A DNA stretch of 64,000 nt from Adiantum capillus-veneris (GCA_014529385.2 CM043958.1:146842734-146906733); one strand, 5' to 3'; counted from the stretch's first letter, positions 48,640-61,522 are shown. Translations and numbers: made by a program. The notes: generated by a model from the sequence alone, not told the origin.

Positions 48640-49665
48640 TTACTCAATTTGGTCTTGTGGAGTTGAAGGTGACAAGATGAAAGCTGCAGCTCTTTTCGAG
48701 AATTTATCTGCAATAAGCTCTAATTCATAGCATCTTCCATCTATATCATAGCTCTTGTCCCCAATGCGCGTTGCCCATAGTGTCCTAGGAACTGACTCGC
48801 TAAATGTCCTTACCCACGTGACTTGAACCCATCTTTGTCCATTAGAATCTACATAAATTGGATCTTTCCATCTCGTCTCGTGGATCCAATGAAGGGCTAT
48901 TGGTTCAGGTTGCTTGTTGACTTCTGAAGTGGTTGAAGGAAATTGTCGTTTACACATGGCTTCAAGGAATTCCTTCCTACTGACTGTGTCTTCGTTTTTT
49001 GGCAGATTGATTATAGTAGGCCCCTTCTCTTGAGTTATTTCCCTGTTCTGAGCTACCACTATATCTGCATTGGAAGCTAAAGGTAAGCTCATTATCAAGC
49101 GGTAAATATTACCACTTGTCGTCGACACGTATTTGTAACCCAACTTTGAACCATCTTCATGAGCTATGAAGCATTGATCTGGCTCTTCCGTCGCTTGTTG
49201 AGGTGTTTCTGCTTTGTACCATCTACCCTCCATATCTCTATAGAGACTACTACCGTTTTTGTCCTTGTAATTTGAGTTTATCAAGTGCACAGTGACTCGA
49301 CAACTGCTAACCTCTGGAAGATCTTGCCTGTGCAATTTTATTATGTCCAACTCACTACCTGGTTTGAGCTTCATGTACACCGATCCTAAACAATCTTCCA
49401 TTAGGTTCTTGTGTGAATTAGCCATGTTGGTAGCTTCGTCTACTTCCACAACCTGTATTGTCGGGCTTTTCAAAGCATTTTGCGTAGACTTTAGATAGCG
49501 ATTTTCTGCATCATCCATGTAGCATGGAAAGTCTTTGAAATGACCTATTAACTCCAACCTGATGCCAACTGATTTGATTGTTATTAATGAGCTTGAAGCT
49601 GCATCATAACTGCTTTGATTTGCCGATGTTGCCATTGACTGTGGTTGTGGCATCTGCTGCTCCAT
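48640..49665 (-). CDS. Element B N-terminal protein with DxxGxxY repeats
   Basis: 341 residues from ATG 49665 to TAA 48640; the same frame continues beyond the stop, so the ancestral protein was about 1,200 residues. It contains a recurring short beta-like motif: FPCYMDDAENRYL, SLYRDMEGRWYKAE, YKYVSTTSGNIYRLI, IYVDSNGQRWVQV and SYDIDGRCYELEL. The shared pattern is aromatic-x-D-x-x-G-x-x-[YW]-x-hydrophobic, spaced 35-80 residues apart. I do not recognise the family. No capsid, protease or enzyme motif is visible. It takes the place of gag in this element. Confidence 0.65.
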   Translation of the reverse strand: MEQQMPQPQSMATSANQSSYDAASSSLITIKSVGIRLELIGHFKDFPCYMDDAENRYLKSTQNALKSPTIQVVEVDEATNMANSHKNLMEDCLGSVYMKLKPGSELDIIKLHRQDLPEVSSCRVTVHLINSNYKDKNGSSLYRDMEGRWYKAETPQQATEEPDQCFIAHEDGSKLGYKYVSTTSGNIYRLIMSLPLASNADIVVAQNREITQEKGPTIINLPKNEDTVSRKEFLEAMCKRQFPSTTSEVNKQPEPIALHWIHETRWKDPIYVDSNGQRWVQVTWVRTFSESVPRTLWATRIGDKSYDIDGRCYELELIADKFSKRAAAFILSPSTPQDQIE

Positions 49666-51351
49666 TTTTCTTTCAACCCTGTTACTGACCTGTTGAGCAC
49701 TTGTATTCCCTTTTTCTAGCCTCTCCCACGGGTGACCAGTGGTTTTCCTAATTCAAAGCTCTCTGCTAGGCTTAGCTGTGATCTTGACGATCTGATTTAC
49801 CTATATAGCACCATAGTTGGCAAGATACTTACCATTGTTCTGCAACAACTACTCGCCTTTGTGATACCTCAATTTCAGTTGATTGAGGGATGAAATTTTC
49901 TCTTAATCTGCAAAATTGTAGATTAGCAAGGCACTTTTGACCTGAACTAAAACGACCTCAATTTTCCTATTGACCGCACACTTTATATGGCGTTTAATTT
50001 AAATTAAACCACCCCGCAGGTGACCATAGGTCATCCGACTTCTGAAATGTATCTGTCCGCAACTTTTGCTTTTCTGGCCTCATTGTCACTCTTATCCCTG
50101 GCACACTCAATTTTTTTCGCTTCAATTTGCTCTTTTGATGACTTGCATGGAAAGTTTTGCCTGGCAATGCTCAATTTCCGGCCTCCTTATGGCCACTACC
50201 AGTTACTACAGCTGCTTTTGCCCAAATGTATTACCACGTTCACAAACTCAAAAGATAGTGCTCTCCGATGTTCATAAAAAAAGCTCGATTGTAGTGCTAT
50301 GTACCAATTTTTTTACATGCAATTCAAGCACTAAAAGCATGCTCTATCATAAGCCCGGAATTTGTAATACTATCTCATGGCTATCAAACAAGCACCGTTA
50401 TAGGCTTGCAGTGAATTTTGCATTCAAGTCGATCACTAAAATGTATTAAGCAATGCCAAGCTCAAGCATAAAATTTTAACCAAACATCCATGCAATGTTA
50501 TCAAGGATACTCATAAGTGAAGTTCTCATGCTTGCTTACAAGAAATTTTCCTTTAGTGACAAGAGGAATTGCAATAAAGTCATGTACTAGAAGAGTGCGT
50601 AAGTTGAATTTTTATGTCGTGAAGCTCATTTATGCAAATCATACAATCATAGCACACAATGAGAACCTGCGCCGATGCTTAAATAGCATTTTTTTTTTTT
50701 TCATAGAAAGCAAGAGAAAAGGTCATAACTCAAACCTCTTTTAACCATTGGACTGCAAAAATCAAGCACTTCAATTCTAAAAGGAAAAGTTTTGTAATTT
50801 TATTGTGACAGCATGAGCCTCAGGCAATTGAGCCAAGGAGAGTCGTTGACTCCTTCTCCGAGCTAGGGGGTGGGAACGCAACCCTTTTTTAAAAAATATA
50901 TAATTTTGTTTTTGATTTCCTGAAGAAAAACTTGCTGACTGCGAGTTGGAGGCCTCGCCGTGCAGAGAGACGTTCAAGAACAGGGGTTGCAACTGCGGGG
51001 CCTACTCGAGCCGCTAGAGAGAGAGTGTAGATCTCGAGCAAGGCTATCGGGATTCAGGAGTGTGTGTGCTTGTGTGTCTCGAATTGCGCCAAGCAAGTAA
51101 AAAGTCAACCAGCGCTGGACTAGAGGCCGAAAATGACGCCAGGTTTTCTAGCTTGCAAGCAGACAAGGCTGCTGACATCACAAGGGGAGAAAGGAGGAGA
51201 TAGTAGCGAATGCATTAAAAAAGTTATCTTCAGCAACAATCGAGAACGTAGAAGGTGTGTGTGTGTGTGTGTGTGTGCGTGTCTTGACAGAGCCAGCTTC
51301 GGCAGCCAAGGCGGGACCAGGGAAGTGCGCTACAGAGGCGGGCAAGGAAAG

Positions 51352-51452
<101 letters not shown>

Positions 51453-51889
51453 ATGTGTGGTGTGTGTGGGTTTATGACAGGCGGACTTGCAGCGAGATTA
51501 GCGGGATCAGGGGAGTGTGTCTTTTTGTGAGCCAAGGCAAGACTCAGCGGGAGCTGCGGTGTGTGTGTGTGTGTGCGTTATCAAAAGTGGGGTGGGGTGC
51601 ACATGGGTTTGGGGCCGACTTGGGCTACTAGAGAGAGAATGTTGTGTGCTGAGGGGCGTAGGAAGTCTTGGGCCTGGGGTAGCAACGCGTAGGATGACTA
51701 GGCCAGGAGCATGCGCACGTAGGAGGACTCGAGGCAGAAACGCGTAGGACAGCTAGGCGGGTGCAGAGCGTACGTACGTCTCGGCCAGCAGTAGTTGCGT
51801 AGAAGGGTAGGTCAGGGCTGCGTGAATCACGACGAGACTAAAGCCGGGCGGCCAGATTCGTCCACGCAGCGAGACAGGTGAGACATGTA

Positions 51890-52440
51890 ATTTTTTTTTA
51901 AAAAAATTTAAAAATTTTTTTGGATTAAAAAACCAAAAATAAAAAAATTCACACAAACTAAAAAACACACATAAATCAAAAAATAAATACAAAACACACA
52001 AAAATACAGGTTTTACATTAAAAAATCCAAAAATCATTCAAAATTTCAAAAAGGCTCACAAAAAATTCAAAAGCTCACAAAATAAATAAATAAAATACAC
52101 AAATAATCAAAAAACACTTACAAAAATACGAAATTGAACACAAACAATAAATAAAAAACATAAATAATTCTAAAAAACACGCAAAAAATCAAATCATGCA
52201 CAAAATAACTAAAAATCATAATTAAAATATAATAAATAAATAAAATACCAAAAAAACACAAAAATAATTCTAAAAAAATAAAAACACAAAACACAAACAA
52301 AAATAGCAAAAAAACAAAAATAAATAAATAAAATACACAAATATAAATAAAAAAATCAAATCTTATCAAACAAAAAACCTAAAAATGTAAAAAAATTTAA
52401 ACTAATACGCAAAAACACTCCAAAAACAAAAAAATTTGCC
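51890..52440. repeat. A/C/T-biased low-complexity tract
   Basis: Long runs of AAAAATAAATAAAATACAC type with very few G on the plus strand. Strong strand asymmetry; no repeat unit is fixed. Confidence 0.8.
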
Positions 52441-53146
52441 CCGGCATTCCACAATTCACCCGAATTAAGCAATTTATCAATTTTCTGAGTATAATTAGCA
52501 CATTTGAGTAAAAATTAGCAAAAAATTTCCAAAAATTACCAAAATTTCTAGATCAGCCCACCGGCCTAAACGTTCACAATCAAGCAATCGAAACACCGAA
52601 ATTGATCACTTACTTAATCAAAATCGCACAAAACATCATTCTTTAAGCACACAAATCGTCTTGAAACTGCGCTTAAATGAACACAAAAATCACCCTCTCT
52701 TGCACGATGACTAATCGCACTCAAAACAGCATTTTGCATCAATTAAACATCAATTCAAGCATCCAAATCTCAAATTTAATCAGTCATTAACACGCTTTTT
52801 GCATCAAATCATGCACACAAGCATACATAACCAAATTTGACCGAATTTCGGCAACATTTCGACGTCACAACGGAGTTGGAAAAACATAACCATAATTCAT
52901 TGACGACCATAAGCAATCACATGCTTCTCATAAGCAAATTAGACTCCAAAACAGCCCCAAATTGCCCCAAATTAGGCACTTCCGCCTACACACAAGCGGG
53001 CATAAACCGCACCTAGTTTTGCATTTTATGAATGCACATGGTTCATGAACCAAACCTGCACATAAAATCACAAAATTAGCATTAATTTCAGCACCTTAAT
53101 TAGCCACAAACTCAGCGATTAAGCACTTGATTAGTGCCCAACACAA

Positions 53147-53148
<2 letters not shown>

Positions 53149-53212
<64 letters not shown>
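53149..53212. repeat. (GT)n microsatellite
   Basis: About 32 GT units. Confidence 0.95.
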
Positions 53213-53213
<1 letters not shown>

Positions 53214-53772
53214 GATCCCGTAAAATCACCTACACACAACCAACACAAAAATCAATGTGTAGCATCGTTTAGCATGAATGTAAACACATAATCATCATGG
53301 ACATGCATCAAATAATCAATCCAAATCAGCACTTTGCAAAATGCCCAAATAATTAGTGAATGTCATTAGTGAAAAATAGTGATTAATAGGTGATTTTGGC
53401 TACGATTTGCGCACAAATGGAGTAGGATATGAGTATGTGGATCACATAGGCATGTTGTCCATACAGCCAACTCACTTTCTACTTGTGTGTAGCACAAAAA
53501 ACACTTATCAATCAACGGGAAATCAACATCAAAATTAGGGAAAATTAGTGAATTTGATGGTCAAAATTAGGGATCAAAATCAAGAACTAATGATGTGTGT
53601 GGGTTGTTTTGTGATGTTCTAAGCATAATCAATTCTAACCCACGCACTAATCACACTAAAAACCACTGAATTAATCAACACACCTAATCTAAAAACTAAC
53701 AAAATTAACAAAAAATTAGGCAAATTAGTGTCTTCTAATCACACCAATGGCACCTCTAGCTTAGGCAATCGC

Positions 53773-53791
53773 TCCCCGACAACGGCGCCAA
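53773..53791 (-). promoter_or_regulatory. Primer-binding site of element B
   Basis: On the minus strand TTGGCGCCGTTGTCGGGGA directly follows the 5' LTR. It is one base away from the TGGCGCCGTTGCCGGGGA site common in plant Tat/Athila-type Ty3 elements. Confidence 0.9.
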
Positions 53792-54756
53792 TGTTGGGAC
53801 GTCATCCTAGCATAGAGAGGACATCAACATAATGTCAATCCAAGGAGTAGGATCCGGCTAGGGCATGGAAACACACAAGTGGCTTGTGCGTGCCAAATGG
53901 AGGATTAGAAGGTGAAACCTACACACAAAGAAAGCTACGGAGTGGGTAAGATGTTGCTACGAGGAGTGAGCACACTACTTACTCTACCATTCGGCCTAAT
54001 CTCTCACACACAAGCTTAATCACGCACTACTCTCTAATCAATCACTAATCCAACTCTAATCAAGCACACAATGAGCATAGAATGACCACACCGGGCACCA
54101 ACACTCTACACAAGCCTACACACACTTAGTAGCATGCTTAAACAAGAGGGAAATATGAAAAAAAGAGAGAGATTATCAAAAAATCAGCCACTAATCTTTG
54201 ATTAATCAAGCATTGATTACACCATGAGCAAATGAGAGAGAAGAGGTTAGAGTTTAGCTATTGGCATGAGAGAGAATCGTCCATGCACGCGCGAAGGAAG
54301 CTCAAGAACTCCATATCCTTCTTCACAAAGCTTATCTCAAGTGAGTAAGAATCCCCTTTCACATTGTGTGTTTTGAGTTATATAATCTCTAGGCTTTTTA
54401 GAAGTGGCCAGGCACCCAAAGGGCCAAACTTACTTAATATGCTATCTGCACTGCCTAGGATCTAAATATAGCTCAATGTTTACAACTTGGAACTCTTGAT
54501 GAGCCCAAAACATAATTACAACCCGTATTTGCGGTCATTTGACGAAAAATCCTAAAACTTAAGTGACCGTCGATTGTGACCGTAACTCCATAGATAGTCA
54601 TCAATTCCAACTCTTCTCTGCATCTGTTACTTGTATTTTCTTCATCTTCATCTTTACTTCGCATCCGCATCATCTGGCCTCATTAGCATTTACTAAAAAT
54701 AGTAAATAGCATTTTTGACTAGTCCGTTTGGCCATTGTTGACTTAGCCGCCAAACA
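53792..54756 (-). repeat. 5' LTR of element B
   Basis: 965 bp, the partner of 43973-44954. Both ends are TG..CA. The high similarity points to a fairly young insertion. Confidence 0.95.
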
Positions 54757-55609
54757 CTTATAGAGTCACAGGTCCTTTTTTGGGCCGAACGTGATTCTTA
54801 ATTCGGTAACCACTTCTAAAAAATTCTCATTTGTTTACCGACATAAAGGTACAAAACCAAAACAACTGAAAACTTGGGGAATCATGCTCATTGCGAAGAA
54901 GCCATTGGTCCAAATGAGGGTTGTAATTGGTTTTAGAAGATGAGCATATGTAAATGACGAGTCGATAGTCAAGGGTCGGATGTCCTCTACTAGTGTACCG
55001 AGCATATAAAGATCGTTGAAGTCTTACATTTGAGTTGATTTACAATATAAGAGCTATAATCCTTGATTGGGTTAAAATAGCTTTTATACATTGAATTGGT
55101 TGCATGGGTGGGCTACAATCCTTCACTAGGTACAAGTAGTCCCCAATTGGGTGATTATATCGAAGATTTATTTGCGTTAGTTCATGCATTGGTTTATACA
55201 GAGAGTGCATTATTTATTAGTACCATAGATTATTAGTGCATGAAATGACCAATCATATATTTTATTGCTTTCATTTGTATTTTCGTAGAAATTGAAATTA
55301 GATATGTCTTATTGTTTGTAAATCAAAGTGGACATATAAATAATCATTATAATAATAATTGCATAGAGATATTCATAGCATTGTTATGGTTATTACGCCA
55401 TGTATAGACTACATTGCAATGTGTATGGTTGCTCACAATATAGGTGATCGATATGTGGATTGACTAGCGTGCATTGAAAATCTCATAGTGTGCATCATTG
55501 TTACTTTCATATTGAATGGTTTTTAAATCATAATATATATTGAAAATTAAAAAAATGTTTTCAGAACTGAACATCTTGTTCGTTTCTCTTCAGTTTCAAT
55601 TTAAAAGCA
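54757..55609. other. Spacer, no gene seen
   Basis: AT-rich DNA between element B and the hAT coding region. It starts with the probable target duplication CTTAT. The left end of the hAT element must lie here, but I could not find its inverted repeat. Confidence 0.5.
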
Positions 55610-57817
55610 ATGGAGAAAAATGTGGGCACAAGTGGTACGAAGAAGCCAAAGAATAAAAAAGCTCTTGGCAAAGAGTGAGATTATGCTTACAACATATGCG
55701 GCCGATATATGGAGTGGCAATGTAAATTTTGTCACACAACAAAATATGGCGGTGCACCACGTATTAGGGATCATTTTCTGGGTAGCGCTAAAAACAATTG
55801 TAGAAAATGTGAACATTCTCAGGCACCTGCAGTTGCAAAGCGTTTGAGAGAAGAGCTTGCCAAAAAGGGTGGCAAGAGATGACAAACATATAGCTCTGTG
55901 CCTTCGAATCAAGAGTTCCCATAGCCAAATATTAACTCCACAGATCCTGTAGTGACGCCAACTAACCTTGGAGAACAACCTGCGCAAGGAGAGGAAATTC
56001 TAGGCAGTGTTCCTTTTAAACGTCACAATGAAGGTGGACTTTGCCAAATACGTCAAAAATCATTACATCAAAGCTTTCGAGTGCAGTCTCTAGAAGAAGC
56101 ACAAACAGTACTCGCCAAATCAATATTCTTTACTGGAAGTGCTTTGGTCATGGTAGACAACAATCATTGGAAGGCTGCTTGGATAAAAATCGGTGAGTTT
56201 GGTCCAGGATTTTCAGCTCCTTCTTATCACACGATAAGAAATGTTTTCTTGGACAAATGTTACATCGAAATCAAAGAGCATGTTGGAAAAATAATACTTG
56301 GGAATATTTCGCTTTCAAGATGTACGATTGTGAGCGATGGCTGGTCAAATGTTCAGAGAAGACCGTTGATCAATGTAATGCTGGTTTGTCCAAGGGGAGA
56401 AACGTTTATAAAGGCGATTGATAGTTCTAGTGCAATTAAAAGTGGCAAATATATTTCTGAGGTCTTGATTGATGTAATTAAAGAAATTGGTGTTGAACAT
56501 GTCGTTCAAGTTGTGATGGACAACACAAAGAATTGTAAAAATGCCAGTAAATTAATAAAGAAGTGCTTTCCACACATTTTTTCCAATGGTTGTAATACGT
56601 ACAGCTTGAACTTGGTGCGGAAAGATTGGTACACTAGCGAAGAAACCACATGGTTCGCCAAAATAATTGATACAGCACGTCAGGTTGTGAAATTTACCTT
56701 GAAACGACAGAGAGTGCTCGATTTGTACAGGATGCGCATGTTAGTGATGCTGAAACTTACTGTTGAAACTCGGTTCTGCACACACTTTTATACCTTGGAA
56801 TCACTTCTCTGTAATAAATGTTCTGTGATTGACACATTCAATTGCGCGGCCTTTGATGAATGGCAGCTTGAGCAGAAAGAAACAGTGAAAGATAAAATTA
56901 CATGTCTACGTGGCAATGTAAACAAGGTTGCTTGGTGGAGGAGTGTAATGGATGCATACCATGTAATGATGCCCATTATGTTCACGATCCGCAATCTTGA
57001 TCAAAGGGTGCCAAACTTGGGCAAAGTGTGGATGACATGGTGGTCAGTCCAACAGAGTCTTGAAAATTCTGAAGAGCTGAAAGAATCTGTAGTAGAGAAG
57101 GAGTGGCAATTACCATTCTCTAGCAAACAGCGGAAAATTTTGGCTAAGTATTTTCATGCAAGGTGGAAGAGCGCTCATAGTCCACTCCATATCGTGGCTT
57201 ACATGCTCAATCCAGAGTATTGGAATTTAGATCTGATATCCAATACAGAGGTGGTAGGCGATTTCTATCACGTGGTCAACACGTTCTACTCTAACGTTCA
57301 GGACCGAATTGATTGCATCAAAGAAATGAATGCATTTAGATTATAAGAAGGTCCTTTTGCGAATGATTTTGTACAGGTAATGGCAAAAGAGCAACTTGCA
57401 TGGAAGTGGTGGATGATGAATAGTGAAGAGCATTACTCTACCTTACGTCCTCTTGCAATGAAAGTACTTGCACAATGTGCAACAAATTCAAGTTCAGAGA
57501 GAAACTGGAGTATGTACAAGTATGTTCACAGCACTATTCGCAACAGACTATTAGCAGACAGAGCAGAGAAATTAGTGTATATGTATTGCAACGAAAAGAT
57601 ACTGAATCACATCGAAAGTGTTGGCTACGAGGAGGAAATGCCAACCTGGTTATATGATTGTCAAAACGAAAATGAAGAAGATTTCAATGTTGGTGTATCT
57701 CAATGCACTGTAGACAAAATAGAAGAGAATTTGATAATAGATGTGGAGGTTGAATTACAAGGAGAACCACAACACTCAGACTTAGAACCAGATAACAACT
57801 CAACTGATTCAATATAG
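55610..57817 (+). pseudogene. hAT-family transposase (BED finger, DUF659, dimerisation domain)
   Basis: One frame from ATG 55610 to TAG 57815, 735 codons, broken only by stops at 55676, 55880, 55922 and 57344; no frameshift. The N-terminal BED zinc finger reads WQCKFCHTT...RIRDHFLGS...CRKC (about codons 38-66). The central part, SYHTIRNVFLDKC, ISLSRCTIVSDGWSNVQRRP and VVQVVMDNTKNCKNAS, has the DUF659/RNase H-like pattern of plant hAT proteins, with the catalytic-type Asp in SDGW. The C-terminus, CATNSSSERNWSMYKYVHS and RLLADRAEKLVYMY, is the hAT dimerisation domain. The transposase cuts and pastes DNA with short inverted repeats. One or more stops may be CGA-to-TGA changes. Confidence 0.88.
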
Positions 57818-58090
57818 CTTGAGAGTAGAATGAGTAAATGTCAAAAACCATTGTAAAAGACCTTGTACTCAAATGTGTTTTGAGTAATTACAATGCTTCA
57901 TATTCTCGATAGTACATAGTTTGTCGCGATATTACATAGTTTGTCGATCTCAATTATGTTTTCCCGAAGTAGCATCTTGCTCATCAAACAGATTTCTAAT
58001 TGTGCTAGGGGTATCTGAGCGTGCTTGCTGGAATTTATATTCGTTTGCCATGCCAAACATAATATATATTCCTTGTGGAATATCTTGTGA
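57818..58090. other. Region after the hAT transposase
   Basis: No gene on the plus strand. The RING pseudogene's last part reaches in from the right (to about 57955 minus). Confidence 0.4.
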
Positions 58091-58984
58091 ACATATTGCG
58101 CATCAACTATTATTTTGCTTCAAACGAATAAGACAAACTAAATGATAATAGTGACCACATGTCAAAGTATAGTACCCACTCCATCCATGAAAATTCTTGT
58201 AGCAAACTAGACATTGGGAAGATGAGGATGCATTTGAAGTAGACGAGGGGACCAACTCCGGATGCAAGACATGGTGGCTGATGTGTGTCCCTTGTACAGG
58301 TGTTAGATTCACTCGCTGTGTTAGGGTTTGAACGTCCTGACTTAAGCGGTGAATGCTTTTCTCCATCCGGGCTTGTGAGGGTTGCGGTGTCTGGGTGGCT
58401 ATAGAAAGACGTGTTATTTCTGCATCTTTCAGTGCCAACTGTGTCGTGTAAATATCCTTCTCTCTCTTTAATTGTAGGTCGACACCTTCCACTATCAATG
58501 CCAGCTCATCTCGGGTGAAAGTGACACAACTCTCCCTTAAATCATGAGTGGCGACAGTTGTCTCCTTTGACGAGAAGTCTACCGGTTACTGTTGCACAAA
58601 GTGAACATATAACATTTTGGCAAAATATAGGGCACAATCTGCATTGTGCAGGGGATGGCCATAAACCTCCAAATAAATCCTCTCACTGTTATCTTTGATA
58701 CCATCATGCTTGCACTTCGAAACCTTCCACCTTCCTTTCTTGATCTCTGCGTCCTCACATGGCCATATTGTCTTAATCATGTCCTTTGTCATTTCTTTAT
58801 TGATCTCTTTCCACTCCATATGGTTTGGATTTTCCCACTTTGAGAGTCGGCGAGCAGTATGCGTCGCTTGTTGTGCCGACATGCCGTGTGCCAGAGACTT
58901 CATGAGCTGAAATGCATTAACAGCCGCTTGTTGTTGATCATCAGGCAATGATTGGGTGCCAATATCTTGTTCTTGATTAGCCAT
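57955..58984 (-). pseudogene. RING-finger protein, two in-frame stops
   Basis: Starts at ATG 58984. TAA at 58586 and TGA at about 58103 fall in one unshifted frame of about 343 codons ending near 57955. The first 130 residues are helical (QQAAVNAFQLMKSLAHGMSAQQATHTARRL) and not recognised. A coiled coil and a Q/S-rich linker follow. Then CLVCYKNF...YTLTCGHYYHLVCLIRL, the second stop, and CAICSQDI complete a C3H2C3 RING-type pattern (C-x2-C, C-x-H-x2-H-x2-C, C-x2-C). RING proteins are usually E3 ubiquitin ligases. The stop inside the RING would remove the last metal pair. Single-exon form and lack of introns suggest mobile-element capture or a retrocopy. Confidence 0.65.
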
Positions 58985-59275
58985 TTTCTGTTAGAGCTGC
59001 AGTCAACAGAGTGGCAAATAATCAATATCATTGGCAAATATATATTCTCACTCATTGGGACACTGCACGGAATCCACTAAATCAAACCACTTCAAATGCG
59101 ACTAATTGAACCACAAGGCAAATTTGAAATATTGAAAGTTAAATGACAAATTTGAAATGATTAAAGATAATTGACTAAAGACAATTGACTCAATTAGGTG
59201 AACCACTTCAAACCAGATAATACACTTCAATAAAAAAAGAATACACTTGACAAGACATGTATATCATAGAAATGT
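58985..59275. other. Spacer between RING and kinase-like pseudogenes
   Basis: AT-rich, with several short repeats of AAATTTGAAAT and AATTGAC. No gene seen. Confidence 0.5.
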
Positions 59276-59950
59276 TTAAATCGGATGAAATGATGGTGCA
59301 AGTTCAACAAGTGGACGTTGCATAGGGTTAGGGTCTATCTTTAAATGTTCTTTGAAGAATATCAACACATCAGAAGCATTCCTTCTTTGGTCCCGCTCTT
59401 TTAACTTCATCCAGCAATCTACTTTAATTCGAATAGCCCTCATAACATCTTCGTCCGGGTGGTGAAAAACTTCCTCTGGAAAATAAATTTTTTTGGCTGC
59501 ACTCCAAAAATCTGCCAGCATGTCGAACACGTAGCCCAATGCATGTAAATCTTGTTGGCTTTTGTGTATGCATCTATGCACCATGGATCGTATAGTTCGG
59601 GAGCAATCCATGGTCGCTTAGCCATCTCGGCGTTCCCTGCTCTCTGTGCATTCAAAACTGCTTCGCCCGACTGTGCGCTTGGAGACAAATAATTATTTGC
59701 TACGCGCTTAGCAGGTTTCTCAGCATCATACCCCAATCAATGATACCAATGCGGGGTTTATTGGCACAAGTAAAGTCAACATTACATTGAATGGGTACAG
59801 GTCACTGTGCACTATACCGGCCGAGTGGGCAACCGCAAGGCCGTTGATTAAGGCATGACAAATTGCGGCATCTGCTCAACCACTGCTTTGATCCGCACCA
59901 TGTCTATCTCGCTTACAGGGTTGTTTGGTACAAGCAATGACCTCCAGCCG
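59276..59950 (-). pseudogene. Protein-kinase-like fragment
   Basis: Read leftward with frame changes near 59740 and 59620. The segments are AICHALINGLAVAHSAGIVH, SDLYPFNVML (catalytic loop, kinase consensus H-R-D-L-K-P-x-N; the R and K are replaced by S and Y), then IGIIDWG-like (metal loop D-W-G for D-F-G, partly out of frame), RPWIAPELYD (activation-segment end, A-P-E) and DLHALGYVFDML (helix F). The C-terminal lobe ends at 59276. The N-lobe with the ATP-binding lysine is missing: the right side ends at an LTR (59951). Changes in the H-R-D loop suggest a pseudokinase even before truncation. Confidence 0.6.
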
Positions 59951-60134
59951 TGTTGTAGCCTGTAAGAACTAGGGGAAACTAGACTGGAGATCCTCCTCCC
60001 AACCTCCCTTGATATAGGCGGGCTCCTAGCCCCTTGCCCTAGATGGATCCCCTGTCCACATTGTCTAGCCCGACCCTTGGCCGTAGTCCATGACCATCCT
60101 AGTTCTTTAGGGTACAGGACCCTTGTCCTGACAT
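59951..60134 (-). repeat. 184 bp LTR of the truncated chromovirus
   Basis: On the minus strand it runs TGTCAGGACAAGG to CTACAACA, preceded by the polypurine tract AAGGGGGGAGTAA (60135-60150). Such a short LTR occurs in Reina-type chromoviruses. Its outer end meets the kinase-like sequence. Confidence 0.75.
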
Positions 60135-60169
60135 TACTCCCCCCTTAAAGAAGAGTTTTCGTCCTCGAA

Positions 60170-61522
60170 AACAAAAGTGGGAAACTTCTTCTTAAGAATA
60201 CTAATGTTTTCCCAAGTGGCACCTTCTTCAGGTTGGTCTTTCCACTTGATTAAGACTTGTTGTCGTACGTGATGTCATGTACGCAACTCATGATAATCCA
60301 TAACACGTTCAGGTTCATGCAGTAAGGTAGGAGGTTCAATATAATCAACCAAAACCTGTTGGTCAATGACGTTGTCGTCCCCATGTAACCGCTTTCGTAG
60401 ACGGCTTACATGAAAAACCGGATGAATGCGAGAATGTGATGGTAGTAATGGTTTGTAGGCACGATCACTAACTCGCTTGAGTATTTTGAAAGGCCCACAA
60501 TATCGGGGAGATAATTTAGGTGTCGGTCCAGTTTTCAGACTTTCTGAATGTTCTGGCACACATAAAAATACATCCTCCCCTTCTTCGAAGGTAACTTGCC
60601 GACGTTTCTCATTAGTGTATTTCTTATACCAATCCTGTGCTTGTCGGACATTCTGACAAGCAAGTTTCAGCATATCCATGTGGTCTTGGAGAAAATCCTT
60701 AACCTGTTGGATTTTTTCAATTGCCAACCCCACCGTAACTAGTGCCCTAGGTTGAAACCCGTACATGAGCATGAAAGGACTAAAACCCGTTGTGACATGC
60801 TTAGAACTGTTGTAGGAAAACTCGAGAATAGGTAAGTATTCTTCCCAGTTTGACTGTTTTTTGTTGACGTATGCTCTTAGCATATCCTCTAGCACCTGGT
60901 TAACCCGTTCCATTTGACCATCTGTTTCTAGATGATCAGTTGTACTGAGGTTGAGCAGTGTACCCAATCATTTAAAGACAACTCTCCAAAAGTGACTGTT
61001 AAACTTGGGATCACGGTCACTAACAATGTTACTTGGCAACCCATACAATTTGTATAGATTGTCCACAAATAACTTTGCTAGTTCCGGTGTCTTAACCGTT
61101 GATTTGGTCAGAATAAACTTACATAGTTTAGTCAACCTGTCTACGACCACCCATACTGAGTCATGACCTCGTATAGTGGTTGGTAAACCTACAATGAAAT
61201 CCATAGAGATACTTTCCTATTTTCCATTGGGAATTTCCAAAGGATGTAAGAGTCCTCCTGCTTTCAGGTGCTCTGCTTTGTTAACTTGACATTTTTGGCA
61301 ATGCAAGACATAATCTTGAACAAAACCATGTAGACCTGGCCAGTAAAACTGTCGTCGTACGAGAGAATAAGTTTTTCTAATCCTCGGGTGCCTTGCACTT
61401 GGACTATCATGACATTCATAAAGAATTTGGCACCGAAGTGTCCGTCGGTACACAAACTCTCCCCTTGTGGAGTAGGTACCCATTGTCGATGGTAAAATGA
61501 TTCCATTGTTGTAGATCATCAC
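60170..61522 (-). pseudogene. Integrase with chromodomain of the truncated chromovirus
   Basis: The zinc domain at 61522-61217 has H-D-S-P-S-A-R-H and CQKCQVNK (HHCC). The core at 61204-60968 begins MDFIVGLPTT and has VVVDRLTKLCKFI and IVSDRDPKFNSHFW. The 60967-60275 part holds HLETDGQMERVNQVLEDML (Glu region), LSPRYCGPFKIL (GPF/Y) and HPVFHVSRLRKRL. Past the stop at 60275 the frame gives VLIKWKDQPEEGATWEN (near 60260-60205), a chromodomain core with both Trp. The H of the usual A-Y-H-P is changed, and the frame is broken at 61210 and 60967. Chromodomains guide insertion to heterochromatin. Confidence 0.85.

Noticed and set aside
52118-52369. Minus-strand Phe/Tyr/Ile-rich frame as an env-like membrane protein in the B leader
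   Set aside because: It is a translation of the A/C/T-biased tract and has no start context or domain structure.
55601-55987. Minus-strand frame over the hAT start
   Set aside because: Antisense shadow of the BED finger region.
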